The notes under the pieces: model-generated
Seen by the model: only the letters and a program-made list of their open reading frames with translations
What the model was told of the DNA's origin: nothing
Databases searched by the model: none
Assembly (NCBI GenBank): GCA_938092065.1
Contig: CALKND010000002.1
Span: forward strand, 1 to 64,000
DNA length: 64,000 nucleotides
Source: an uncultured Rhodospirillales bacterium
Lineage (GTDB): Bacteria > Pseudomonadota > Alphaproteobacteria > Rhodospirillales > JABHCV01
Direction of reading: 5' to 3'
Program-made: the position numbers and the translations under genes
In this document: positions 9,278 through 17,535 of the stretch, piece after piece
How positions within the stretch are numbered: the first letter of the stretch is position 1
Layout: each line of letters begins with the position of its first letter

Positions 9278-10828
9278 TTGTTTAACCCGCGTTTAACTAA
9301 AGACCCACTAGAGAAAAGACTGAAACTTCGCCGTTTAAGAGTTATGTCTGGTTTCTCACCAGATCTGTTTCGCGAGAAGGCCGTGGCTGTCGGAAGTCAT
9401 TTAAATTTGATCTATTTCTGGGATAAGAAATGGTTCTATGTGGCTATGCTTGTCGGTACGCTAATGCTCCAATTACCACTTCCTGACGGACTTAGCCAGG
9501 AAGGACTAGTTGTTCTGACCATGTCTGTGGTTGCCACGATATTGTTTGTGACTGAACCCGTGCCATTACCGACTGTAGCGCTAATGATTATCTGCGCTCA
9601 GGTTCTATTGTTGGGTATTGACTCAACGAATGTGGCAAAAAGTCTGATGACGGACTCAGTTTTATTCATAATGGGTTCTTTGATGCTGGCCGTAGCTGTT
9701 GTAAAACAAAAGCTGGATAAGCGAATTGCCTGGTGGTTGGTCCGGATTACAGGCACGCGAACATCAAGGATCTGTTTTGGAATATCAGTTACATCTGGGT
9801 TGTTAGCTTCTTTTATTGGTGAGCACACTGTTGCAGCGATGATGTTACCTGTTGGCATTACCTTGATTACCTTGACGTCTGATGATCCAAAAAAAGTTCG
9901 AAATTTGGCAGCGGTGCTTTTATTATCGATTGCTTACGGTTGTTCCATTGCTGGAATAGGAACGCCATCAGGTGGTGCTAGAAATGCTATTATGATTGGT
10001 TATTGGAAAGAATTTTTCTTTGATCCGACGAATTCTGAGACCTATCGCTTCATTATCGATTATATGAAATGGATGATGTTTGCCTACCCGATATTCTTGC
10101 TACAATTACCATTTGTTACCTTCATTCTGTTTAAGACTTTTCGTCCTGAATACCAAGATATGTCTCGCGCTGTTGTCAAGTTGCGTGCTCAGGTAGAAAA
10201 AGAAGGTGCAATGAAGCGTGCTGACTGGATGGCGATTTTTCTTTTTTTCCTAATTTTGATTGGGTGGATCACTGTCTCCAGCAATATTGGCATGGGCACC
10301 GTTGCTGTACTTGGTGCATCTGCCTTCCTAATCGCTGGTCTAGTGCGTTGGGAAGATATAAACTCTGGTGTTAACTGGGGTGTGGTGTTGCTTTACGCTG
10401 CCGCCATATCATTAGGTGTGGAGATGAAAAACTCCGGCGCAGCCCTATGGGTAGCAGAGCACTTCCTTGCCTTGCTTGCGCCATTGGGGGCTGACGAAGG
10501 ATTTGGATTGTGGGCAGCGGTATCTGTATTGACGACTATTGTTACTAACACCATGTCTAATGGAGCCGCCGTTGCTGTGCTTGGACCAATTGTATTGAAG
10601 GTGGCCGTTGCGGCACAGGAAAGTCCTATCATTATTGGTTTTATCACTGCTATTTCTTCTGCTTTTGCATATTTAACAGTTGTAGGAACACCAGCTTGCA
10701 CAATTGTTTACGCATCGGGATATTTGAAAACCACCGATTTTCTTAATGTTGGTTGGAAAATGGTTTTATTTTCAACCATACTTATGTTGTTGATCGCCAT
10801 GGTTTATTGGCCTTTTTTAGGAGTTTAG
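9278..10828 (+). CDS. DASS/SLC13-family anion transporter with a divergent SNT motif
   Basis: A 516-residue inner-membrane protein with about 11-12 hydrophobic segments after a 50-residue hydrophilic N-terminus. Family signs are EPVPLPTVALMI (about 93-104), a first substrate loop GEHTVAAMMLP (181-191), GIGTPSGGARNAI, and a second loop TNTMSNGAAVAV (about 423-434). DASS carriers normally have Ser-Asn-Thr in both loops; here the first is Glu-His-Thr. This suggests an altered substrate or coupling ion. The start is TTG with AGGA upstream. The stop is three bases before a tandem UspA gene, and a TSUP/sox region follows, so a sulfur anion (sulfate, sulfite, taurine-like) is a guess. A dicarboxylate is also possible. 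Confidence 0.75.
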   Translation: MFNPRLTKDPLEKRLKLRRLRVMSGFSPDLFREKAVAVGSHLNLIYFWDKKWFYVAMLVGTLMLQLPLPDGLSQEGLVVLTMSVVATILFVTEPVPLPTVALMIICAQVLLLGIDSTNVAKSLMTDSVLFIMGSLMLAVAVVKQKLDKRIAWWLVRITGTRTSRICFGISVTSGLLASFIGEHTVAAMMLPVGITLITLTSDDPKKVRNLAAVLLLSIAYGCSIAGIGTPSGGARNAIMIGYWKEFFFDPTNSETYRFIIDYMKWMMFAYPIFLLQLPFVTFILFKTFRPEYQDMSRAVVKLRAQVEKEGAMKRADWMAIFLFFLILIGWITVSSNIGMGTVAVLGASAFLIAGLVRWEDINSGVNWGVVLLYAAAISLGVEMKNSGAALWVAEHFLALLAPLGADEGFGLWAAVSVLTTIVTNTMSNGAAVAVLGPIVLKVAVAAQESPIIIGFITAISSAFAYLTVVGTPACTIVYASGYLKTTDFLNVGWKMVLFSTILMLLIAMVYWPFLGV

Positions 10829-10831
10829 GTA

Positions 10832-11800
10832 ATGAGTAAAATTACCAAAACCATGACAGAACAAGAAACCCGGAAAGATCGCTTTAGAATTCTTGTTAGC
10901 ATTGATGGTTCTGAAGAGGCTTACCAAAGTCTCCGCTATGCAGCCAAAATGGGTAATGGGGTAGATGCAGATATTGTATTGCTCTATGTGCGGCCTATCG
11001 ATCAAGGATTGCGCTCTGGTGGATTGCAGGTAAGAATAGCGCGTGAAAATATGCTTGATTGGGGCTTGGAACTTCCTGGTATAAAATACCTGAAAAAAGG
11101 ATATGAAATTCTACTTGATATGGGCGCAGCAGGAGATGACTGGCACGAACACAATTATCATTCCAATGTAGATGGTGACCCTTTGGGTGACAATAAAATT
11201 GAATACATAAACAAAGAGGGCAAGGTGATAGTCCTTAAGCTCAAGGTAGCCACTGATATTGCTACGGGGATACTAGAGCAATGGGAATTAGGGCCCTATG
11301 ACCTTATCATTTTAGGTGCTTCGGGACGTTCGCGCGGTATCGCTAAAAACTTATGGAATCCGGCTGTGGCTGAAAAGGTTGCCACACATGCCCAGTGTTC
11401 CGTTTTAGTCGCCCGAGAGTTGGATATTGGCCATGGTCATTTAATATGTACTGATGGATCAGAAAAATCCCTAGAAACTGTCCGAAAGGATGCCTATCTA
11501 GCTAGTCGCTGTGAATGTCCGGTGTCTATTATTTCTGTAGCTTTGGATGTTGAAAGTAAAGAAGAGGCTAAAACTTTTGTCGAGACTGCTCGCAAAGAAC
11601 TTGCAGCCATGGATATCGAAGTTGTGAATGCCATTGCCTGTGTAGGTACACCTGTCGATAAAATCATCGATGCGGGCACTGACTATTCTGTGATTGTGTT
11701 GTCTGACAGTGGAAAAAAAGGATTAAAGCGGTTACTTCTGGGAAGTGTCGCAACTAAGGTTCTGCAAGAAGCATATACCTCGGTTATGGTGGTTAGGTAA
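10832..11800 (+). CDS. Tandem universal stress protein (two UspA domains)
   Basis: 322 residues in two UspA-type alpha/beta domains: about 15-185, with an unusual insert around 70-125, and 190-322. The second has LSDSGKKGLKRLLLGS, close to the nucleotide-binding G-x2-G-x9-G-S pattern with the first Gly replaced. The first has GASGRSRGIAKNLWNP, which lacks the final GS, so it may not bind ATP. The ATG lies three bases after the DASS transporter stop, pointing to translational coupling and a regulatory or partner role for that carrier. The 3' end overlaps the 3' end of the opposite-strand usp gene by eight bases. Confidence 0.8.
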   Translation: MSKITKTMTEQETRKDRFRILVSIDGSEEAYQSLRYAAKMGNGVDADIVLLYVRPIDQGLRSGGLQVRIARENMLDWGLELPGIKYLKKGYEILLDMGAAGDDWHEHNYHSNVDGDPLGDNKIEYINKEGKVIVLKLKVATDIATGILEQWELGPYDLIILGASGRSRGIAKNLWNPAVAEKVATHAQCSVLVARELDIGHGHLICTDGSEKSLETVRKDAYLASRCECPVSIISVALDVESKEEAKTFVETARKELAAMDIEVVNAIACVGTPVDKIIDAGTDYSVIVLSDSGKKGLKRLLLGSVATKVLQEAYTSVMVVR

Positions 11801-12284
11801 TTTCGTTAATCTCAATATCTGTCAGGTTGCCAGGAACCACAGTGACTGGAATGCGCAGACGGCCAGCCATTTTTTGAATAAGATAGGACACCAGTGGACC
11901 CGGTCCATCAGTGCCTGTAGCGGCACCTAAAACCAAAAGTGAAATATCCAATTCTTCTTCAATCAATTCCATTAGTTGTTCGTGCAGCACACCCTCACGA
12001 ATATAGACTAGGGGAGTTTTGCCTGTACGTTTTTGGACAATGGCAGAAATAATACTAAGCATTTCTTCTGCCTCTTGACGACGTTCTTCACGCATTAAGT
12101 CCCCAACAGATGCCCAGTGTTGAAACTCAGCAGGCTCGATGACATAAAGCAGAGAAACTCGGCCACCAACACTAGTCGCACGAGCACATGAAAAGCGCAG
12201 AGCTTGAGAGAGCTCTTCGCTCTCATCGACAACACACAAGAATGTAAATTCTTTTTCTGCTTTTATTGATTTAACATTAGTCAA
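11793..12284 (-). CDS. Universal stress protein, UspA family
   Basis: A 163-residue single UspA domain. It starts EKEFTFLCVVDESEELSQAL and ends VTVVPGNL, with LVLGAATGTDGPGPLVSYL where the nucleotide loop lies; the second Gly-Ser is not conserved. It is the last gene of a minus-strand trio (TSUP permease, Alph_Pro_TM protein, Usp) with gaps of two and three bases, so all three are surely co-transcribed. This mirrors the DASS-Usp pair that faces it. A role in sensing energy or nucleotide state for the exporter is inference from position. Confidence 0.8.
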   Translation of the reverse strand: MTNVKSIKAEKEFTFLCVVDESEELSQALRFSCARATSVGGRVSLLYVIEPAEFQHWASVGDLMREERRQEAEEMLSIISAIVQKRTGKTPLVYIREGVLHEQLMELIEEELDISLLVLGAATGTDGPGPLVSYLIQKMAGRLRIPVTVVPGNLTDIEINEIT

Positions 12285-12287
12285 TAT

Positions 12288-13031
12288 TTAAACCTTCCGA
12301 AACATAACACTGGCTAGCCATCCTGCCATTGCTGCAACAAGTATTGCCACAATGCCATATGTCAGGGAGTGTTTGTGGGCGAAGTTATAGACTTGGGCTT
12401 CTATACCCTTCTTCTGTATGGGTAAAACTGTGGACTCTTTATTAATAATCTTACCGTCTCTAAAGTCGTAAATATCGATATTGTAATTGCCCACGGGAAC
12501 GTTTGCTGGAAACTTTAGACGAGTACGAAAAAGGTGTTTACCTTTATAACTTACAAGTCCAGGACCTTCACCATAAAGCCCTTGTTTTTGTTTGTTCCGA
12601 ATAAAAGCTCTTTTAAAATCCTCAATAATTATGGAATCATCGATAGCACCTTTGACTATAAGGGCCATGGCTGGATAGCCGATTTGCTCTTTTTGGGCTG
12701 TATCACCAGTAAGAAATTGACCTATGGGGCGGGTCGAGGCTAGGAAATAATAGGTTGGAGCATCAAGAAAAGTTACTTCCTTGTCATTGACCCAAATTAC
12801 GGCGCTTTTCTTCTTGCGCCTGACAGTTTGGTTTTTATTTGGACCCCTTACGACCACAAGAATATCACCACCACTTTCAGAGGCGCCATAAAGCATAAGT
12901 TCAGAACCTATAAAATTGGCAGTAATTGGAACTGCGTTTTTCGTAAGGTCAATGGCTAATTCTTGTCCGCTGGTGGGTAGGGCCGTTATTACAAATGTAA
13001 AACACACAAAGACATACTTAAGGGCTTTCAT
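12288..13031 (-). CDS. Alph_Pro_TM family membrane-anchored protein (TIGR02186 type)
   Basis: A 247-residue protein of a family found in alphaproteobacteria beside TauE/SafE permeases. A signal peptide (residues 1-22) leads into a periplasmic beta-rich part that opens with the family pattern ITANFIGSELMLYGA and VVVRGPN. One transmembrane helix ends the protein (about 222-242). Function is not known; the constant pairing with a TSUP exporter suggests an accessory subunit on the periplasmic face. It lies two bases after the TSUP gene and three before usp. Confidence 0.8.
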   Translation of the reverse strand: MKALKYVFVCFTFVITALPTSGQELAIDLTKNAVPITANFIGSELMLYGASESGGDILVVVRGPNKNQTVRRKKKSAVIWVNDKEVTFLDAPTYYFLASTRPIGQFLTGDTAQKEQIGYPAMALIVKGAIDDSIIIEDFKRAFIRNKQKQGLYGEGPGLVSYKGKHLFRTRLKFPANVPVGNYNIDIYDFRDGKIINKESTVLPIQKKGIEAQVYNFAHKHSLTYGIVAILVAAMAGWLASVMFRKV

Positions 13032-13033
13032 TC

Positions 13034-13945
13034 TTAGTGTCCCGCCATGCCAATGGAGTAAAGGTCAATAGGAGTTGCCACTAAATCGTACCCTATCTTA
13101 ATACAAACACCTAAAACCATGAGAGCGAGTAGGCCACGCAACTGTTCGCCTTGCAAACGCGCTCCAATCCGCACGCCAACCTGGGCGCCAATGACACCCC
13201 CAGCAAGCAATAACAAGGCAAGAACAACGTCGACAGTCTGAGTGCTTACCGCCTGCAAAACTGTGACGTTGGCAGTAACAAAAATAATCTGAAAGAGGGA
13301 AGTGCCAACCACGATTACAGTAGGCATTCCAAGCAGGTAGATCATTGCGGGAACCATGATGAAACCCCCGCCGACACCCATAATTGCAGCCAGCAAGCCA
13401 ACTAATAGGCCTATAGAAATAGGCAGTAGCGCACTGATGTATAGTCGTGACCGGCGAAAGCGCATTTTGAATGGAAGGCCGTGCATCCAATTATGGGTAT
13501 GTCGCTTGACTGGCTCTCTTTTTTTTGTCTGTTGAGAAGAATTAATGCTTTCAATCAACATTAGAATACCTATGATTCCTAGGAACACCACGTATGAAAG
13601 CTTGATAACCAAATCTAATTGACCCAAGTCCCGCAGGAAAGAAAAAAGCTCGACACCAAGGGATGATCCAATTATGCCTCCAAAGAGCAAGGCAAAGCCC
13701 ATTTTAAAGTCAACATTTCCTCGCTTCCAGTGAGCTAACACCCCCGACACCGATGAAGCAACAATCTGGTTAGCTTCCGTTGCAACAGCTACAGCTGGGG
13801 GGATGCCTATAAAAATCAATATAGGTGTCATCAGAAAACCACCGCCTACACCAAAAACGCCAGAGAGAAAACCTACGGCACCACCCATGCCAAGGATCAA
13901 GAATATGTTGACTGAAATTTCAGCGATAGGAAGATATATTTGCAC
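13034..13945 (-). CDS. TauE/SafE (TSUP) family sulfite/sulfonate exporter-like permease
   Basis: 303 residues from the GTG whose first base is 13945. That start yields QIYLPIAEISVN, the usual beginning of this subgroup; an upstream ATG (13984) would add 13 residues. The two repeated halves carry GFLSGVFGVGGGFLMTP (about 24-40) and the matching LLAAIMGVGGGFIMVP near residue 200, each in a membrane segment, with about eight helices in total. TSUP proteins move sulfite, sulfoacetate and other organosulfur anions. Here it heads a three-gene operon in a sox region, so export of sulfite or sulfate produced by thiosulfate oxidation is plausible. Confidence 0.82.
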   Translation of the reverse strand: MQIYLPIAEISVNIFLILGMGGAVGFLSGVFGVGGGFLMTPILIFIGIPPAVAVATEANQIVASSVSGVLAHWKRGNVDFKMGFALLFGGIIGSSLGVELFSFLRDLGQLDLVIKLSYVVFLGIIGILMLIESINSSQQTKKREPVKRHTHNWMHGLPFKMRFRRSRLYISALLPISIGLLVGLLAAIMGVGGGFIMVPAMIYLLGMPTVIVVGTSLFQIIFVTANVTVLQAVSTQTVDVVLALLLLAGGVIGAQVGVRIGARLQGEQLRGLLALMVLGVCIKIGYDLVATPIDLYSIGMAGH

Positions 13946-14228
13946 TAATCTTTGCTCAGTTCCACAACCAGCAGTAATCCACATATTGGATTTATTTGCA
14001 CGGTCCTTTGAATAGGAAGTCAGCTATTTTAAGCATGCAAAATAGCCTCTTAAAAAATCCTATTTGAATACAGGTTGAGAAAAATTTGAATAGAAAAGAA
14101 AAGCAGGAATATTTCTTTTTTTAAAATTTTCTAATAACTCAAAAAGAATTCATGACTTCTAATTTGCGATATCATCGATGTCAACACTATCTCTTAATTA
14201 ATTAATGGATATAGTTTTGCAATTTGCA

Positions 14229-15755
14229 TCACAATTGAGACATCAGTCTATCCACAGGGGCGTAATCGTCACTTAGTATTGGAGGTGCAGTATTTCTTAT
14301 GCGTTGTGATAAATCCTCATCAGGCCAACGTTGCCACACTCTTTCGGGTCCACGCTGTGATGTGAGAAATTCTATTGGGGTTGAATGTGCAGAGGCAATA
14401 ACAATAAAAGTGACACGGCCTGGGTTGCCAATTTCGTTACGCTCAAGCCAAGCCTCGACACTTGGAAAGTCTTTTTTTAAGGTTTTAATTAAGCTAAAAA
14501 GAAATAGTGGATTGGCCCCGTTATCAACGACGTTAATGGCATAAACACCGTCAGTTGCAAGTCGCTTGGCTATTTCTCTGTGAAATTCTTGAGTCACAAG
14601 ATGGGGTGGAATTGAAATATCATGAAAGGCATCTCCAAAAATCAGGTCGAAAGGTTTATCCACGGGCAGGGATTGTAATAAAGCGCGGGCATCGCGGTGA
14701 TGGATACTTATTTCTGGAGTATTTGTGTTTAGCCATAAATTATCATGTGCTACTTGTGTTACCTTAGAATCAATTTCAGCGACTATCAAACTTGACATTT
14801 TATAATCATTAGCCCATGCGCGAGGTAGGCTATAGCCGCCTCCACCAATAAAATAAGCGCGTGGCGTGAAATCTTTTGGCTTTTGCATGAAGCGTATTTT
14901 TAAAAGTTCATCAACACCGTGAATATATGGACTGTAAAGTAAAGTTGGATCATCTCTGTCGTTGATTGAATGAACCAAATGATCAATTACCATCAATGCA
15001 CTAGGGCGTCCTGATTGATCTGTGTAGTCAGCAATGCGTATACAAAAATAATCACTTTCGACATTACAAGGTGACGTGAAGGCGTGTGTACGTTCACCCA
15101 GCCAACTTAGGGAAGTTCCCCCCGCCACTAGAGAGACCAAAAATAGGGCGCGCAGGCTATCAGAAAAGGAGAAAGCCAACCCCAGTAATGCATAGATTGC
15201 GGCGACGGCGATCACTGTTCCGGTAGAACCGATCCATGATATAAAAAAATAACCTGCCGACAAGGTGCCAACAATTGAGCCAAGAGTACCCAGCGCATAC
15301 ATACGACCAATAACAGCACCATGCTGTTGTGGATCCGCATCGATAGCCAGCTTGGTCAATATTGGCGAGACAATGCCAACAAACAGACTGGGTAAGAAAA
15401 AAAGAACAAAAGTTAATGAGACAATTGATGAAATTGGACTAAAACCAAGACTTAATAATGGGGTAGCAACTATCCTGAGCAAGACCAGTGAGGCAAGTGA
15501 GGAAACAGCGGCTAACCCAAGTGCAATTGCTACGCGCCGTCCACCCCTAATCGAATCTACATGAGGAGCTGCAAGCCTCCCACCAATCCAGTGGCCCGCA
15601 GACAAACCCGCTAAAACAACGGCAATGATTGCAGTCCACGTGTATAGTGACATTCCCACGTAAGGTGCAATCAGACGACCTGCAACAATTTCAACTATTA
15701 AGCCACAGGCAGATGAGAGAAATAGAGCGCTAGCGTATGCAATTTGTCTGAGCAT
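14229..15755 (-). CDS. Fused membrane / spermidine-synthase-like protein
   Basis: 508 residues. The first 215 or so form six to eight hydrophobic helices of the MFS-like kind, beginning SSACGLIVEIVAGRLIAPYVG. The rest is a Rossmann methyltransferase-like domain with AYFIGGGGYSLPRAW, VAEIDSKVTQVA and DARALLQSL. The gate region, where true spermidine synthases have an Asp-rich DSSDP-type loop, reads FGDAFHDISIPPHL, so polyamine synthesis is unlikely. Function of this widespread fusion is unknown. It is transcribed away from soxW across a 130-base divergent promoter region. Confidence 0.78.
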   Translation of the reverse strand: MLRQIAYASALFLSSACGLIVEIVAGRLIAPYVGMSLYTWTAIIAVVLAGLSAGHWIGGRLAAPHVDSIRGGRRVAIALGLAAVSSLASLVLLRIVATPLLSLGFSPISSIVSLTFVLFFLPSLFVGIVSPILTKLAIDADPQQHGAVIGRMYALGTLGSIVGTLSAGYFFISWIGSTGTVIAVAAIYALLGLAFSFSDSLRALFLVSLVAGGTSLSWLGERTHAFTSPCNVESDYFCIRIADYTDQSGRPSALMVIDHLVHSINDRDDPTLLYSPYIHGVDELLKIRFMQKPKDFTPRAYFIGGGGYSLPRAWANDYKMSSLIVAEIDSKVTQVAHDNLWLNTNTPEISIHHRDARALLQSLPVDKPFDLIFGDAFHDISIPPHLVTQEFHREIAKRLATDGVYAINVVDNGANPLFLFSLIKTLKKDFPSVEAWLERNEIGNPGRVTFIVIASAHSTPIEFLTSQRGPERVWQRWPDEDLSQRIRNTAPPILSDDYAPVDRLMSQL

Positions 15756-15818
15756 GGTGAGCCTAAAATTTATAAATATGCAATATTGTGTATCTTTGCA
15801 TTTCTTTTATCTATCTAG

Positions 15819-15846
15819 CTTACAAAAATCATAACTGATGTATAAT
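15819..15846 (+). promoter_or_regulatory. Candidate promoter of soxW
   Basis: A perfect TATAAT at 15841-15846 is preceded by CTTACA at 15819-15824 with 16 bases between. It lies 40 bases before the soxW ATG and just ahead of its AGGAG ribosome site. The -35 match is weak, so an activator may be needed. Confidence 0.35.
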
Positions 15847-15885
15847 ATTTAGAGAAGTTTTCAATTTAGTAGGAGTATCATCACT

Positions 15886-16557
15886 ATGCTACGTCCTTTT
15901 ATTTATTGCCTTGTTATTCTTTTTCTGGTGGCCAAGCCTACAACTAAAGCTAATGGGGCAGGGCAAGAAGATTTATTGCCAATGCCCCAAGTAGGTGAAG
16001 ACGGACTTCATACTCAAGATTGGTTCCACGAGAGCTTCCTTGATCTTTCAGAAGATTTACAGGAGGCTCAGGAGCAGGGAAAAAGGTTGGTTATCTTTTG
16101 GGAGCAACGCGGCTGTCCATATTGTAAGCGGGCCCATGAAATTAATTTTCGTATTCCTACTATGGTTCAGTACATAAAAAAGAATTTTATGGTTCTACAA
16201 TTGAATTTATGGGGAGATCGGGAAGTGACTGACTTCGATGGCGAAAAACTATCTGAAAAAAAATTAGCAGAGAAATATGCCATTTTATTCACTCCAACTC
16301 TGCAATTCTTTCCAGAAAACTTGGAAAAAGTTGCAGGACAAAAGGGAAGTGATGCTGAAGTCGTAAGGATTCCTGGTTACTTTAAACCGTTCCACTTTTT
16401 CTTCCTGTTTCATTACGCATTTGATAAAGGTTACGAAAAACAACCTAGTTTTCAGCGCTGGCTCAGTAACATAGGAAATGAGTTGGATGAGAGGGGGGTA
16501 GAGTATGATCTGGATGCAGATGCCTTGCCGAAGGACTTACCAAAGAAGTACCTTTAA
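15886..16557 (+). CDS. soxW: Periplasmic thioredoxin-like protein SoxW
   Basis: 223 residues with a signal peptide (1-24) and a thioredoxin fold. The active site is FWEQRGCPYCKRAHEI (CxxC at about residues 81-84), with a cis-Pro region ILFTPTLQFF later. SoxW-type proteins take electrons from the membrane protein SoxV and reduce periplasmic sulfur-oxidation thiols. It stands alone on the plus strand and runs toward soxV (ccdA), the 3'-most gene of the sox operon. ATG start with AGGAG upstream. Confidence 0.82.
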   Translation: MLRPFIYCLVILFLVAKPTTKANGAGQEDLLPMPQVGEDGLHTQDWFHESFLDLSEDLQEAQEQGKRLVIFWEQRGCPYCKRAHEINFRIPTMVQYIKKNFMVLQLNLWGDREVTDFDGEKLSEKKLAEKYAILFTPTLQFFPENLEKVAGQKGSDAEVVRIPGYFKPFHFFFLFHYAFDKGYEKQPSFQRWLSNIGNELDERGVEYDLDADALPKDLPKKYL

Positions 16558-16735
16558 TATTTATCTGCGCAAGGAAAAATATTTGCACCTACCTGATGAT
16601 CGTGGAAAACATACATTTTTTTCCTACTCTCATTTTGTTAAGATTTTAGTGTTTTACGTTAGGCTCGAAAAGTCACTATTAATTGACTGTGTTACGAGAA
16701 ATTATTGCGAGTGGGTAAGGTTAATATGGGGTCCA

Positions 16736-17479
16736 CTAACCGACACTATAAAATGTGGGGAAGGTATCCAGCAACCACTGGGCAACATTGGCGAGGGAGC
16801 CTGTCAGAATGGCCGCACCCGTTATGGCTAGCAGTATGCCAATTATTAACTCAACTTTATGTAGGTGTCTTTTGAAACGCCCCATGAACGCCATAAAGGG
16901 TTTAACCGCTAGTGCAGCGATTAGGAATGGCACTCCTATTCCGGCAGCGTAAATCGATAACAACGAAGTTCCATACCATATTGAATCCCCACTAGCTGCC
17001 ACCATGAGAATGGTAGCCAGAATTGGTCCAACACAAGGTGTCCAGCCAAATGCGAATGCTAAACCAAGAATATATGAACCTACAATCCCTGAGGGTTTGT
17101 TCTCAATGTGAAAGCGCTTCTCGAAGTTTAGGAAACTAATCCTGAAAAAACCCATATAGTGCAGCCCGAAAATAATAATTACCACCCCCGCGATATAACT
17201 AAGTGTATCTAAGTATTGGATGATAATACGACTAAGGGCGGACGCGGATGCTCCCATTAAAATAAAAACTGTGGAAAATCCCAGGACGAAAGAGAGTGCT
17301 GAAGTGAATACTCTTTTGGAAACTTTCTTGTCTACCCCGCCTTCAGCAGTTAACTCATTAAGAGAAGCACCGCCCAGAAAGCAAAGATAAGCTGGAATTA
17401 ATGGTAAGACGCAAGGTGAGAAGAAGCTAAGGAGTCCAGCACTTAATGCTCCAAAGTATGTAATCTGGAAAGGGTCCAT
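16736..17479 (-). CDS. soxV: CcdA/DsbD-type transmembrane thiol transporter, SoxV
   Basis: 247 residues, six predicted membrane helices. The paired cysteines that pass electrons across the membrane are in FFSPCVLPLIPAYLCF (helix 1) and GWTPCVGPILATI (helix 4). It lies 56 bases after soxB as the last gene of the sox operon, the position expected of SoxV, which feeds SoxW/SoxS. By sequence alone it cannot be separated from CcdA of cytochrome c maturation, which SoxX and SoxA also need, so it could serve both. Confidence 0.82.
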   Translation of the reverse strand: MDPFQITYFGALSAGLLSFFSPCVLPLIPAYLCFLGGASLNELTAEGGVDKKVSKRVFTSALSFVLGFSTVFILMGASASALSRIIIQYLDTLSYIAGVVIIIFGLHYMGFFRISFLNFEKRFHIENKPSGIVGSYILGLAFAFGWTPCVGPILATILMVAASGDSIWYGTSLLSIYAAGIGVPFLIAALAVKPFMAFMGRFKRHLHKVELIIGILLAITGAAILTGSLANVAQWLLDTFPTFYSVG

Positions 17480-17535
17480 GGGAACAGTCCGCCTTCATTC
17501 AATTATGCGTTAAAAAAGAGCTAGTGGGCAGGAGC

